This document shows, piece after piece, positions 8,234 to 16,802 of a stretch of DNA of 43,167 nt. The position numbers and the translations under genes were made by a program. Position 1 is the first letter of the stretch, and the number at the start of each line of letters is the position of its first letter. The DNA lies in assembly GCA_013043165.1 (NCBI GenBank), contig JABDOQ010000093.1, positions 1 to 43,167 of the forward strand, given 5' to 3'. Under the pieces are notes generated by a model. It was not told the origin of the DNA and did not search any database. It worked only from the letters and a program-made list of their open reading frames with translations. The stretch is from Woeseiaceae bacterium (GTDB lineage: Bacteria; Pseudomonadota; Gammaproteobacteria; Steroidobacterales; Woeseiaceae).

Positions 8234-9150
8234 TGGACTCTCACAACATCGAGGATCTGTTGTATCAGTTCGTCCTTCTCCTGCCAAATCTCACCCAGCC
8301 AGCGATGGACCCGGCTCCGAAATTCGCGGTCATCTTCATAGTCGCCGGCCAGGAGCCAATCGTCGACCGGTCGTTCCCGAACATCGATGATGACAGGCAC
8401 GTGGCCGCCACAGCACATGTCCCAGAATTGAGCCGCGCCCTCGGGATACACCATGGTGACGTCAAGAATGGAGCCGAAGAGCTCTCCCATGGACGAGATT
8501 GCGACGGCGAACCCACCGGAACGCGGCGATAAAAGGTGCCGATAGGGCGATTTCCGCTTGAGCCGTTTATCCTCGCTGAAACGCGTCCCCTCGACAAAAT
8601 TGATGACTGACGTGGGCGTGTGCTGGAATTTTTCACAGGCACGACGTGTGGTTTCAAAATCCTTGCCTTTCATGTGAGGATTTTTCGCAAGATACGATTT
8701 CGAGAAGCGCTTCATGAACGGCATGTCCAGCGCCCACCACGCAATCCCAAGCAGCGGGAACCAGACCAGCTGTCGTTTTATAAAGAACTTCAGAAACGGT
8801 ATTCGTCGATTGAAGACCTGCTGCAGCACAAGAATATCCACCCAGGTCTGGTGATTGACCATGACCAGGTACCAGTTGTCTTTGTCGAGATTCTCCATGC
8901 CGCGCGACTGCCAGTCGATGGATCCTGCAGCCTGTAAAATCGCGGAGTTCACGCTGATCCAGTGTTCGCCAAATCCCATCAGGATGCGCGTGACACCGAT
9001 TCTGAAGGACGTTATCGGCACGACCAGCTTGATTATCGCCATTAGCATGATCGGCACGAACCAGAAGATCGTGTTGATCGAGAATCCAGAGAAGACGAGG
9101 ATGCCGCGAAGGTGGCGTAGTAATGCTGTCACGAAGAGCGCTTTTGGCAA
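8230..9150 (-). CDS. YihG-type 1-acylglycerol-3-phosphate acyltransferase
   Basis: A 306-residue PlsC-domain protein with two N-terminal hydrophobic segments (about 16-46). The acyltransferase motifs are NHQTWVD (His100 and Asp105) and FVEGTRF (185-191), followed by a PRSGGF block. Length and N-terminus match the YihG/LptA-type lysophosphatidic acid acyltransferases of gammaproteobacteria, which add the second acyl chain in phospholipid synthesis at the inner membrane. The longest frame starts with TTG at 9150. It is the first gene of the operon with 7862-8233 and 7532-7849. Confidence 0.9.
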   Translation of the reverse strand: MPKALFVTALLRHLRGILVFSGFSINTIFWFVPIMLMAIIKLVVPITSFRIGVTRILMGFGEHWISVNSAILQAAGSIDWQSRGMENLDKDNWYLVMVNHQTWVDILVLQQVFNRRIPFLKFFIKRQLVWFPLLGIAWWALDMPFMKRFSKSYLAKNPHMKGKDFETTRRACEKFQHTPTSVINFVEGTRFSEDKRLKRKSPYRHLLSPRSGGFAVAISSMGELFGSILDVTMVYPEGAAQFWDMCCGGHVPVIIDVRERPVDDWLLAGDYEDDREFRSRVHRWLGEIWQEKDELIQQILDVVRVQ

Positions 9151-9309
9151 AAACGAAACCGCATTCTAGCCCGATTTCGGTCGACATTGCTCGCGCCGGT
9201 CGTAAGCATGTTTCCGCTCGGTAGCAGTGATTCAGTGCTCGAGCTTTACGGCCTGATGCGACGGCGTTACCATGCGCCGCGCTCACAGGAACCTTCGGAA
9301 CAGACCCAG

Positions 9310-10206
9310 ATGACGACTGCAAAACGAATTGACGGAAAAGCCAAAGCCGAACTGCTGGCTAAATCCATCACCGAGCAAACGGCATCCTTGCTCAGTCAGC
9401 ATGGAATTACGCCAGGACTCGCCGTCGTCATTATTGGCGAAGACCCGGCAAGCCAGGTCTATGTCCGCAACAAAAAGCAGCGCGCCGAGTCCTGCGGATT
9501 CCACTCGGTTCAGCACACTCTGCCTGTGGACGTTTCGCAACGCGATGTACTGAAACTCATTGACGAACTGAACCATGACGATGCCATCCACGGCATTCTC
9601 GTACAGCTTCCGCTGCCCGATCATCTCGACGAGCAGATCATTACGCAGGCAATTTCACCGACGAAGGACGTCGATGGTTTCCATTTCGTCAATATCGGTA
9701 AATTGACAGCGGGCCACACTGCCGATGCCTTCGTGCCGTGTACACCCGCCGGCTGCATGCTCATGATCGAGGACGAGCTGGGGCCTGATCTATCGGGTAA
9801 GAACGCTGTGATAATCGGGCGCTCGAACATCGTCGGCAAGCCGATGGCAAGCCTTTTGATGCAGCGCCATGCAACCATTACCGTGGCCCACAGCCGCACC
9901 AGGGATCTTCCGAAGGTCGTGCGCAATGCCGATATCGTGGTCGCGGCCGTCGGCCGGCCGAACATGGTGAAAGCGGATTGGGTTAAGCCGGGTGCCGTGG
10001 TAATTGATGTTGGCATCAACCGCATCGAGCAGAAGATCGACGGCGAAACCAGGTCACGATTAACCGGCGACGTTGACTACGATGATGTCTGCACCGTAGC
10101 CAGCGCGATCACTCCCGTACCCGGCGGAGTCGGGCCGATGACCATCACAATGCTCATGTTCAACACGCTGCGATCGGCCCGCTTGTTCGCCGGCCAGGAA
10201 GGCTGA
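9310..10206 (+). CDS. folD: Bifunctional methylenetetrahydrofolate dehydrogenase/cyclohydrolase FolD
   Basis: A 298-residue cytosolic enzyme that interconverts 5,10-methylene-, methenyl- and 10-formyl-tetrahydrofolate using NADP. Conserved features are YVRNK with Tyr51 and catalytic Lys55, QLPLP from Gln99, KDVDGFH with Asp122, the GRSNIVGKP nucleotide loop and PGGVGPMT. Length is normal for FolD. The frame is open 41 codons further upstream, but alignment of the family N-terminus favours ATG 9310. The 159 bp upstream form a divergent control region with the acyltransferase gene. Confidence 0.97.
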   Translation: MTTAKRIDGKAKAELLAKSITEQTASLLSQHGITPGLAVVIIGEDPASQVYVRNKKQRAESCGFHSVQHTLPVDVSQRDVLKLIDELNHDDAIHGILVQLPLPDHLDEQIITQAISPTKDVDGFHFVNIGKLTAGHTADAFVPCTPAGCMLMIEDELGPDLSGKNAVIIGRSNIVGKPMASLLMQRHATITVAHSRTRDLPKVVRNADIVVAAVGRPNMVKADWVKPGAVVIDVGINRIEQKIDGETRSRLTGDVDYDDVCTVASAITPVPGGVGPMTITMLMFNTLRSARLFAGQEG

Positions 10207-10266
10207 AAGCCGACGCGGCTGCGACCTGCTCGCGCGGGCTCGCGAACTAACCCGCAGGAAAACCAT

Positions 10267-11370
10267 ATGGCACAGCGCGGTGAAGACTTTCGTACGATCT
10301 GGCTGAAACCGGGCGACCCTGCGATCGTGCAGATCATCGACCAGCGATTGCTGCCGCATGAATACCGTGTGCATGACCTCTGCACCTGGCAGGACGGTCT
10401 CGTCGCGATAACCGACATGTACGTGCGCGGCGCACCATTGATCGGCGCAACGGCGGCCTGGAGCCTCTACCTCGCGGCGCTGTCCGGCGCTGACTCTGCC
10501 GCTGCCGTTCATGAAGCCGCAGAGGCGCTTCTGAAGTCGAGGCCGACGGCCGTCAATCTGCGCTGGGCAGTTGATCGCATTCTCAGACTGGTTGGCCAGG
10601 CCGCACCCGGCGCCGCTTTGGCCGACCTGATTCTGGCCGATGCGCAGGCTATCTGCGATGAGGACATCGAAATCAGCCGCGGCATTGGCATGCATGGGGT
10701 CAGCCTGCTCGACGCTATCTCGAAAAAGAAGTCGGGCGGCAGCGTCAATATCCTGACGCACTGCAACGCCGGATCACTGGCCACCATCAACTGGGGAACA
10801 GCAACCGCCCCGATCTACTTCGCACAGCAACAAGGCATCGATGTTCACGTGTGGGTGGATGAAACAAGGCCGCGCAACCAGGGCTCGCAGCTAACCGCCT
10901 GGGAGCTCGCCGCGAACAATGTCCCGCACACGCTTATCGTCGATAATGCCGGCGGCCACCTGATGCAGCACGGCGAAGTCGACATTGTCATTACCGGCAC
11001 GGACCGCACGACGCGATGCGGCGATGTTGCAAACAAGATCGGCACCTATCTGAAAGCGCTCGCCGCGTACGACAACGGGGTCCCTTTTTATGTCGCGCTG
11101 CCGTCAACGACCATTGACTGGAACAGCTGCGACGGACTGGCAGAAATACCGATCGAACAACGCGACGTCGCGGAGGTCAGCGACGTTTATGGTCTGAGCG
11201 ACGGCAGACCAGCGTTTGTGCGCACGACAGCAGCGAGTACACCGATCAGCAACTATGCTTTCGATGTGACGCCGGCGCGCCTGGTCACCGGACTGATCAC
11301 TGAACGAGGCATTTGTGAAGCCTCCGAGACCGGTCTGCTCGGGCTGTTTCCGGAAATGGCGGCATCGTGA
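10267..11370 (+). CDS. mtnA: S-methyl-5-thioribose-1-phosphate isomerase MtnA
   Basis: A 367-residue aldose-ketose isomerase of the methionine salvage pathway, converting methylthioribose 1-phosphate to methylthioribulose 1-phosphate. Diagnostic blocks are RGAPLIGATAA (54-64), LTHCNAG with catalytic Cys166, DETRPRNQGSQLTAWEL, and ITGTDR with catalytic Asp246. AGGA lies seven bases before the ATG at 10267. The stop overlaps the GTG start of the next gene (GTGA). No other salvage genes except possibly that neighbour are in the window. Confidence 0.95.
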   Translation: MAQRGEDFRTIWLKPGDPAIVQIIDQRLLPHEYRVHDLCTWQDGLVAITDMYVRGAPLIGATAAWSLYLAALSGADSAAAVHEAAEALLKSRPTAVNLRWAVDRILRLVGQAAPGAALADLILADAQAICDEDIEISRGIGMHGVSLLDAISKKKSGGSVNILTHCNAGSLATINWGTATAPIYFAQQQGIDVHVWVDETRPRNQGSQLTAWELAANNVPHTLIVDNAGGHLMQHGEVDIVITGTDRTTRCGDVANKIGTYLKALAAYDNGVPFYVALPSTTIDWNSCDGLAEIPIEQRDVAEVSDVYGLSDGRPAFVRTTAASTPISNYAFDVTPARLVTGLITERGICEASETGLLGLFPEMAAS

Positions 11371-11984
11371 CAATTGACGAAGGCTATATCAAGTACAGGA
11401 GCTTCTGGACGCAGGCACCCATCCCCAACGCCGCGGCCGCGGACGAGCTGGAGATCTGGCGGCAACCGCTGCTGGCGGCGGGCCTCATTGGTCACTACGA
11501 CGAACCTGGAATCGGATACGGCAATATCAGCATTCGATCCGGCGAGCCCGGCCAGTTTCTTATCAGCGGCACGCAGACAGGCCATGTCGAAAACACCGAC
11601 AAGACGCACTATGCGCTGGTTACCTCGTATAACACGCACGCCAACATCGTATGTTCGGTCGGCCCGGTGCAGGCCTCGTCAGAAGCAATGACCCATGCGG
11701 CGATCTATGAGCTCGACAGCAATATAGGCGCAATTGTGCACGGGCACAGTTATGTCCTGTGGAAGAGCCTGGTGAGCAAGCTACCGACAACCGACGCCGA
11801 TGTCGCTTATGGCACACCGCAGATGGCCGATGAATTTCGCAGGCTTTACAGGGATACGGCATTCCGTGAGACAGGGCTGGCCGTCATGGCCGGGCATGAA
11901 GCGGGAATCCTGAGCTTCGGCACGACGCTCGAAGAAGCGGCAGGAAAAATACTGGGACTTCTCCAGCCGGCTGCAGGCGCCTAG
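11367..11984 (+). CDS. Class II aldolase/adducin-family protein
   Basis: A 205-residue class II aldolase domain. It has the SSE motif (104-106, Glu106 is the probable proton carrier), zinc ligands His125 and His127 in VHGHS, and a third likely ligand, His177 in AGHEAG. MtnB, the dehydratase acting right after MtnA, belongs to this superfamily and is of similar size, and this gene starts with GTG inside the stop codon of mtnA. That context suggests a methionine-salvage role, but the residues around the zinc site differ from textbook MtnB, so an aldolase acting on the MtnA product is equally possible. Confidence 0.85.
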   Translation: MTIDEGYIKYRSFWTQAPIPNAAAADELEIWRQPLLAAGLIGHYDEPGIGYGNISIRSGEPGQFLISGTQTGHVENTDKTHYALVTSYNTHANIVCSVGPVQASSEAMTHAAIYELDSNIGAIVHGHSYVLWKSLVSKLPTTDADVAYGTPQMADEFRRLYRDTAFRETGLAVMAGHEAGILSFGTTLEEAAGKILGLLQPAAGA

Positions 11985-12397
11985 TTCGCTTTTTCGACTA
12001 CAACGGGTTCGAGCGTGAAGCGAAACGTGCGGCAGGTCTTGATCGCGGGCACCTCCATATGGTCAGGTACCGGCGCATAGTGTGACGCGCGAACGGCACG
12101 TATCGCCGGCTTTTCGAACAGCCGGTGGGTGCTTTTGCGCACGGCAATCCGGCGCGTCTTGCCTTTGCGGGAAATATTGAAGCAAACCTGGACTTCGCCC
12201 TCGATGCGATCACGGCGAGCGATCGCCGGGTATTCGGGAATCACTGTATGCGTCGGCTTCCTGTCGCTGTCGGCGGCGCCGGGCGGCGAATCCTGATCTT
12301 CTTCTGCATGGGTCGTCGGCGTATACGTGCAAGCCAGCACGGCCACGAAGAGTACGCTTGCCAAGCGCCTAGTCCACCACATCAGCTGGCCGCTCAT
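11981..12397 (-). CDS. Exported protein with TonB C-terminal-like domain
   Basis: A 138-residue protein. A hydrophobic signal or anchor (about 10-25) is followed by a short linker and a TonB C-terminal-like domain: PEYPAIARRDRIEGEVQVCFNI (read as the usual YP-x-A-x-x-x-x-EG-V-x-V pattern), then paired strand residues ending TFRFTLEPV. It lacks the long Pro-rich spacer of true TonB. ATG 12397 overlaps the 3' end of the TPR gene by 29 bp; ATG 12382 is an alternative. Its stop overlaps the convergent aldolase gene by 4 bp. Role unknown; perhaps an envelope protein. Confidence 0.8.
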   Translation of the reverse strand: MSGQLMWWTRRLASVLFVAVLACTYTPTTHAEEDQDSPPGAADSDRKPTHTVIPEYPAIARRDRIEGEVQVCFNISRKGKTRRIAVRKSTHRLFEKPAIRAVRASHYAPVPDHMEVPAIKTCRTFRFTLEPVVVEKAN

Positions 12398-12920
12398 CAC
12401 CGGGCTTCTCGGCAGCGCTGCGCCGATCATCGACCTCGATATTCGTTCGTACCGGCTGGGTTTCATCGAGATACATACCCTTGACGATCTTGAGGTTTTT
12501 CGAACCGGGCCGTAACTCCTGTCCTTTGCGTATGTCTTCCTGTGCTTCCTCGAAGCGCTCCAGGCGCATATACACAAGCGCACGATTATTGTGGGTTCGC
12601 CAATGAGTGTCGTCGCGCTCGAGGACCCAGTTACAGTGCGGCAGGGCCTCGTCGGGCTGATTGATAAGAAGGTACCCGGCGCAGAGATTCGAGTGCCCGA
12701 TCTTTTCTTCTCTTGGACCCTGAGCCAGCTGGAGGCCGCGCAAGGTGAGGCGTACACCCTCCTCGCCGTCGCCGGCCATCAAGGCATTGGCGCCATCGTA
12801 GAGATCGATGTTGCGCGGTCCGATGACGGTCTTGGTCTCTTCCGACAGGGTTGCCGGCGAAGCTGCCAGTAGCAGCGCGGCCAATAGTACGTGGCAGCGA
12901 GTATTCGGCTCAAAAATCAT
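12369..12920 (-). CDS. Periplasmic TPR protein
   Basis: A 183-residue protein with a signal peptide (hydrophobic 10-24) and about three tetratricopeptide-like helix pairs: GHSNLCAGYLLINQPDEALPHCNWVL and HNNRALVYMRLERFEEAQEDIRKG fit the TPR spacing (written here as neighbours in the chain). TPRs mediate protein contacts. The frame continues upstream, but ATG 12920 gives the signal peptide. It is the upstream partner of the overlapping TonB-domain gene, so the two probably act together in the envelope. Confidence 0.8.
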   Translation of the reverse strand: MIFEPNTRCHVLLAALLLAASPATLSEETKTVIGPRNIDLYDGANALMAGDGEEGVRLTLRGLQLAQGPREEKIGHSNLCAGYLLINQPDEALPHCNWVLERDDTHWRTHNNRALVYMRLERFEEAQEDIRKGQELRPGSKNLKIVKGMYLDETQPVRTNIEVDDRRSAAEKPGDERPADVVD

Positions 12921-12954
12921 TGCAATAAAACGGGTTTTTACTCCGATGGCGGAC

Positions 12955-13383
12955 CTAAGTGCTGATGTATTGCGCGAGCTGCTCAATCTCTGCCTGCTGA
13001 TCCGCGATGATCGCCTGCACGAGATCGCCAATCGATATCAGGCCGACGACCCGGCCATTTTCGACGACGGGTAAATGGCGAATTCGCTTTTCGGTCATAA
13101 CTGTCATGCAGTCGTTTACCGTTTGATCGGTATTCGCCGTGTACACCTCGGTCGTCATAATCTCCCGGACCTGCGTCGATTTCGACGAGCGTCCCTTGAT
13201 TATGACTTTGCGGGCATAGTCTCTCTCCGTAACGATGCCTTTGAGCGTGTCACCATCCATCACCAACAGCGAGCCGATCGATCGGTCGGCCAGCATCTTG
13301 ATGGCATCGAGCACAGACGCGTCGTCTGCGATCGAGATGATCTCCCTTCCTTTTCTATCGAGCAGGTGCTTGACGAGTTTCAT
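12955..13383 (-). CDS. Tandem CBS-domain protein
   Basis: A 142-residue protein made of two CBS domains (about 10-65 and 75-135): ADRSIGSLLVMDG, GIVTERDYARKVI and RHLPVVENGRVVGLISIGDLV are the typical repeats. Such stand-alone CBS pairs bind adenosine nucleotides and act as energy or redox sensors. A GGGAG five bases upstream fixes ATG 13383. The 150 bp upstream hold no recognisable terminator; an AT-rich patch (13498-13511) might be promoter sequence. Confidence 0.9.
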   Translation of the reverse strand: MKLVKHLLDRKGREIISIADDASVLDAIKMLADRSIGSLLVMDGDTLKGIVTERDYARKVIIKGRSSKSTQVREIMTTEVYTANTDQTVNDCMTVMTEKRIRHLPVVENGRVVGLISIGDLVQAIIADQQAEIEQLAQYIST

Positions 13384-13533
13384 GTTGTCTCCCTATTGGC
13401 GCGCCTGGCGAAATGGCCGCCGACTTACTGGAATTCTAGCAGCACGCTGGGATGACCGCGTGCCACTGCGCGAGCGGCATGCCGCCGCTGACCGTTTATT
13501 TAATTAATACAAACAGTTAGAAGCCGGCGCACA

Positions 13534-14886
13534 CTAGCCAGCGTCGTCGTCGAATTTTTCGAGCCGCTCTTCCAGCGTTTTCCCGGGTAACCAGACGCCG
13601 CGCAGCATCACGCCGTGGATCCTGCGGCTATTCTGAATGTCTTCCAGCGGGTTCGCGTCGAGCAACACAAGATCGGCGTCTTTTCCGGCCTGCACGTGAC
13701 CCGCATTTGTGCCAAGGAACTCGGCAACTGCCGCTGTCCCCGTTTGCAGCGCCTCAAAGGGCGTCAGCCCCGATGCAACAAGCGCCTCAAGCTCCCGGTG
13801 AGCAGAGAATCCGGGCACGTTAAATATCTGTGGTGCATCGGAGCCCAGCAGCAGCCGCGCACCCGAATCGTGCAGAGCGAAGATCAACCTGCGGCGCAAT
13901 TCGATGGCGAGTGCCGCTGTCCCGGCATCGAATCCCCGCTCAGCGATTTGCGCTTCCTTGGCCGCGGCCCAGTCCTGGACCGTTCGTTTCGGCATATATT
14001 TCATTTCAGGTCGGTTTCTCAGATCCTCAACGGGCACGGTCGAAACCAGCTGCTCAACCAGCACCTGGGTGGGAACATTCCAGGTGCCGGCTGCCGCCGT
14101 TGCCGAGACCATTTCCCCGATCCGTTCGACTTCAAGCTCATCCGCGAGCATGACGTCGAAAAAACCACCGTAGCCGCCTGAGCGATGGCTGTCCGGCGGC
14201 AAGAGCGCGACAAAGTAGCCGTCCAGGTGATCAATCGCCCGCATTTTGAGTCGCAGGGCCGTTGCCACACCTGCCGCAACGGGCACGTGGCCGGCAAACG
14301 GAATACCTAGCTCATTGGCCGTCTCCGCAAGCGCGGTAAATTCGGCCGCGCTGAGTCCCGGGTGCACCTTTATGAAGTCGTAGCCCAGCGCCGCTTGCTC
14401 ACGAACCTGCCGACGCGCGTCGGCCGGGCCTGCCACCGAGCGCCCGTTAAGAGACGGGCCCGAGGCGATGAGCCGCGGACCGAAGAGCGTGCCGTCGAGA
14501 AGCCGTTGCCGTAATGCAAGATGCGAAGGCCTGCCCAGCATGCCCCGAACCGTCGTTATGCCGTTAGCGACGAACAGAGTGAAATACCGGTCAAGCTCAC
14601 TCGAATCTGCGTCAGGAACGTGTGCGTGCATTTCGCCAAGGCCCGGCATCAGGTAGCGGTCGGTACCGTCGATTGCAATCGCACCTTTGGGAATTCGCAC
14701 GTCATCGACGCTGCCAATTGCAACAATAATGTCGTCCTCGACCAGTACGGTTTGTGCAGCGATGACGGACCCAGATGACATAGACACAACATTGACGTTG
14801 ACGAAAGCAGTCGTGTTTGCGATCGATACCTCTGCAAGCAGTAATGCAAATACGACGATTGCCCATCGTTGTAAGGCAGTCTTCAT
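13534..14886 (-). CDS. Secreted metal-dependent amidohydrolase (imidazolonepropionase-like)
   Basis: A 450-residue amidohydrolase with a signal peptide (about 1-23). Metal-site features are HAH (87 and 89), Lys173 in FIKVHPG (the probable carboxylated lysine), His200, His220 and the Asp in LLLGSDAP. The C-terminus has the usual GTAAVAEFLG and GKDADLVLLDANPL blocks. This exported imidazolonepropionase/prolidase-like group often cleaves peptides or cyclic amides. ATG 14886 overlaps the stop of the upstream dehydratase gene (ATGA), which decides the start over the longer open frame. Confidence 0.9.
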   Translation of the reverse strand: MKTALQRWAIVVFALLLAEVSIANTTAFVNVNVVSMSSGSVIAAQTVLVEDDIIVAIGSVDDVRIPKGAIAIDGTDRYLMPGLGEMHAHVPDADSSELDRYFTLFVANGITTVRGMLGRPSHLALRQRLLDGTLFGPRLIASGPSLNGRSVAGPADARRQVREQAALGYDFIKVHPGLSAAEFTALAETANELGIPFAGHVPVAAGVATALRLKMRAIDHLDGYFVALLPPDSHRSGGYGGFFDVMLADELEVERIGEMVSATAAAGTWNVPTQVLVEQLVSTVPVEDLRNRPEMKYMPKRTVQDWAAAKEAQIAERGFDAGTAALAIELRRRLIFALHDSGARLLLGSDAPQIFNVPGFSAHRELEALVASGLTPFEALQTGTAAVAEFLGTNAGHVQAGKDADLVLLDANPLEDIQNSRRIHGVMLRGVWLPGKTLEERLEKFDDDAG

Positions 14887-15890
14887 AATGCTGTGTAATT
14901 TCCTCCGGATTTCACTTGCTCGAGTTTCGATTGACTGATGTTGCCACCACAGATAATAACAACCACATTCTGACCGCGAATCGATTTTCGACATTCCAGC
15001 ATGGCGGCAACGGCAACGCCGGCAGCACCTTCTATTGTATCTCCTTCGCTGTCCATATAGCGCCTCATAGCCGACGCGATCTGGTCTTCGTCGACAAGCA
15101 CAAACTCGTCAACGACAGACTGATTCAGCGGAAATGTAATGGCATCTGCTTCGATGCCGCCTGCCGTGCCGTCAGACAGGGTTGCTTCGCTGTGCATTTC
15201 GATAATGTGGCCGGCAGCGATCGATCGCGCCATCACGGGCGATGCCAGCGGCTGACAACCGATGATTCGGACCTCCGGGTTATGCTCCTTGAGGACGCTG
15301 CCTGCGCCCGCAACCAATCCACCGCCCCCTACAGCGACGAAAGCAACATCAATTTCCGGAAGCTGTTCAACTATTTCAACGCCGCAGCTGCCCTGCCCGG
15401 CGATTACCCGGCTATCGTTGTAAGGCGACAGGTACGACAGGCCGTTCCGATCGGCGAACAGGCGGGCATGTTGCTCGGTGTCGAGTCCGTCCGTACCGAA
15501 GAAGCGGACGTCGCCGCCGTAATGCCTGATCGCATCCACTTTCGCAGTCGACGTCTGCTCGGGTACGAATATGACGCAGCTCACCCCGAGTTTATCCGCG
15601 GCGCAGGCGACGGCAGCACCATGATTACCGCTCGACGCCGCGACACATCCCTTCGAGCGCCGTTCCGCGACCAGCGCCAGGAGATGGTTGGTCGCGCCGC
15701 GAAGCTTGAACGATCCCGTCGTCTGCCGATTTTCGAGTTTGAAATATACGCTCGCGCCAAGCGCCGTGCTGAATTCGATCGAGCGCAGCAGCGGGGTGAC
15801 CAGGACATAGTCGCGAATGCGCTGCGCCGCTTGCCGCGCCTGCTGCGCGGTCTTTTTTATGTCGGCAATCCGCTCAGACCTGGTCGACAT
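14883..15890 (-). CDS. Threonine/serine dehydratase-like PLP enzyme
   Basis: A 335-residue fold-type II PLP enzyme of the catabolic threonine dehydratase/serine racemase group, lacking any ACT regulatory domain. The PLP lysine is Lys62 in GSFKLRGA, the phosphate-binding loop is VGGGGLVAG, and SSGNHG binds substrate. Such enzymes deaminate threonine or serine to 2-oxobutyrate or pyruvate. ATG 15890 lies 17 bp inside the end of the metallopeptidase gene; the longer frame gives a non-conserved N-terminus. A second, biosynthetic-type paralogue is at 39195. Confidence 0.9.
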   Translation of the reverse strand: MSTRSERIADIKKTAQQARQAAQRIRDYVLVTPLLRSIEFSTALGASVYFKLENRQTTGSFKLRGATNHLLALVAERRSKGCVAASSGNHGAAVACAADKLGVSCVIFVPEQTSTAKVDAIRHYGGDVRFFGTDGLDTEQHARLFADRNGLSYLSPYNDSRVIAGQGSCGVEIVEQLPEIDVAFVAVGGGGLVAGAGSVLKEHNPEVRIIGCQPLASPVMARSIAAGHIIEMHSEATLSDGTAGGIEADAITFPLNQSVVDEFVLVDEDQIASAMRRYMDSEGDTIEGAAGVAVAAMLECRKSIRGQNVVVIICGGNISQSKLEQVKSGGNYTAL

Positions 15891-16731
15891 TGAATGTGTC
15901 GCAGGCATCCGGATCGCCACTCTGCAGACCGGTGCGGAACCATCGCTGGCGCTGCGCCGCGGTGCCATGCGTAAAAGACTCCGGCACGACCGTGCCACGA
16001 CTTTGCCGCTGAAGTGTGTCATCACCGATCGCACTTGCAGCATTCAGCGCTTCGTCGACGTCACCAGCCTCGAGAATGTTGCGTGCTCTATCCGCATGGT
16101 TGGCCCAGACACCGGCGAGACAATCGGCCTGCAGTTCAAGGCGCACCGATAGCGCGTTGCCTTCCGCCTGGCTCAGGCGCTGTTTCATCGAATGGACCTG
16201 GCCAGAAATTCCGAGCAGGTTCTGCACATGGTGTCCAATTTCGTGCGCAATGACATAGGCTTGTGCAAAATCGCCCGGTGCCCTGTAACGAGTCCGCATC
16301 TGCTCATAAAAACTGAGATCGATGTATGCTTTTTGGTCCGCCGGGCAATAGAAGGGCCCCATTGCCGCTTGCCCGAGACCGCAAGCCGATCGCGTCGAGC
16401 CGCTGAACATGACAAGCGTCGGCTCCTGGTAACGCCTGCCCTGACCGGCAAATATATCCGTCCAGACATCCTCGGTATCGGCGATGACCACTGACACCAT
16501 GTCCGCCAGAGGATCGTTCTTGAGATCTTCAGCGGACGGCGTTTTGCCACTGGTCGAAGGCGACTGCCGAGTCTGCACGGTCTGCAGGAGTGGCGTCGGA
16601 TCAACGCCGAAGTACATCGCGACGAGTATCAGCACAATCGTACCGATGCCGCCGCCGAGTAATTTTGGCGCGGCACCGGTTCCACGTCGGTCTTCAATAT
16701 TCGAACTTCGTCTTCCGCCACGCCACCGCAT
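15874..16731 (-). CDS. YpfJ-type neutral zinc metallopeptidase
   Basis: A 285-residue membrane-anchored protein with the family N-terminus MRWRGGRRSSNIEDRRG, one transmembrane helix (about 25-42), a low-complexity linker and a zinc-binding HEIGHH at 163-168. CGLGQAAMGPFYCPAD is the typical conserved Cys-bearing block. Function of YpfJ proteins is not established. A GGAG eight bases before ATG 16731 and the family N-terminus decide the start over an ATG ten codons earlier. First gene of an overlapping operon with the dehydratase and amidohydrolase. Confidence 0.9.
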   Translation of the reverse strand: MRWRGGRRSSNIEDRRGTGAAPKLLGGGIGTIVLILVAMYFGVDPTPLLQTVQTRQSPSTSGKTPSAEDLKNDPLADMVSVVIADTEDVWTDIFAGQGRRYQEPTLVMFSGSTRSACGLGQAAMGPFYCPADQKAYIDLSFYEQMRTRYRAPGDFAQAYVIAHEIGHHVQNLLGISGQVHSMKQRLSQAEGNALSVRLELQADCLAGVWANHADRARNILEAGDVDEALNAASAIGDDTLQRQSRGTVVPESFTHGTAAQRQRWFRTGLQSGDPDACDTFNVDQV

Positions 16732-16802
16732 CGGCTGCTCCATTTGCCACAGGCCCGACATTGTCAGACATTTGTGCGCAATTTGACAAATATTCGCCTA
16801 AC

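Noticed and set aside
9151..9309. Folate- or purine-type riboswitch upstream of folD
   Set aside because: Looked for THF and ZTP motif cores and saw none.
14916..15893. 325-codon plus-strand ORF
   Set aside because: Antisense shadow of the PLP dehydratase gene; no recognisable domain.
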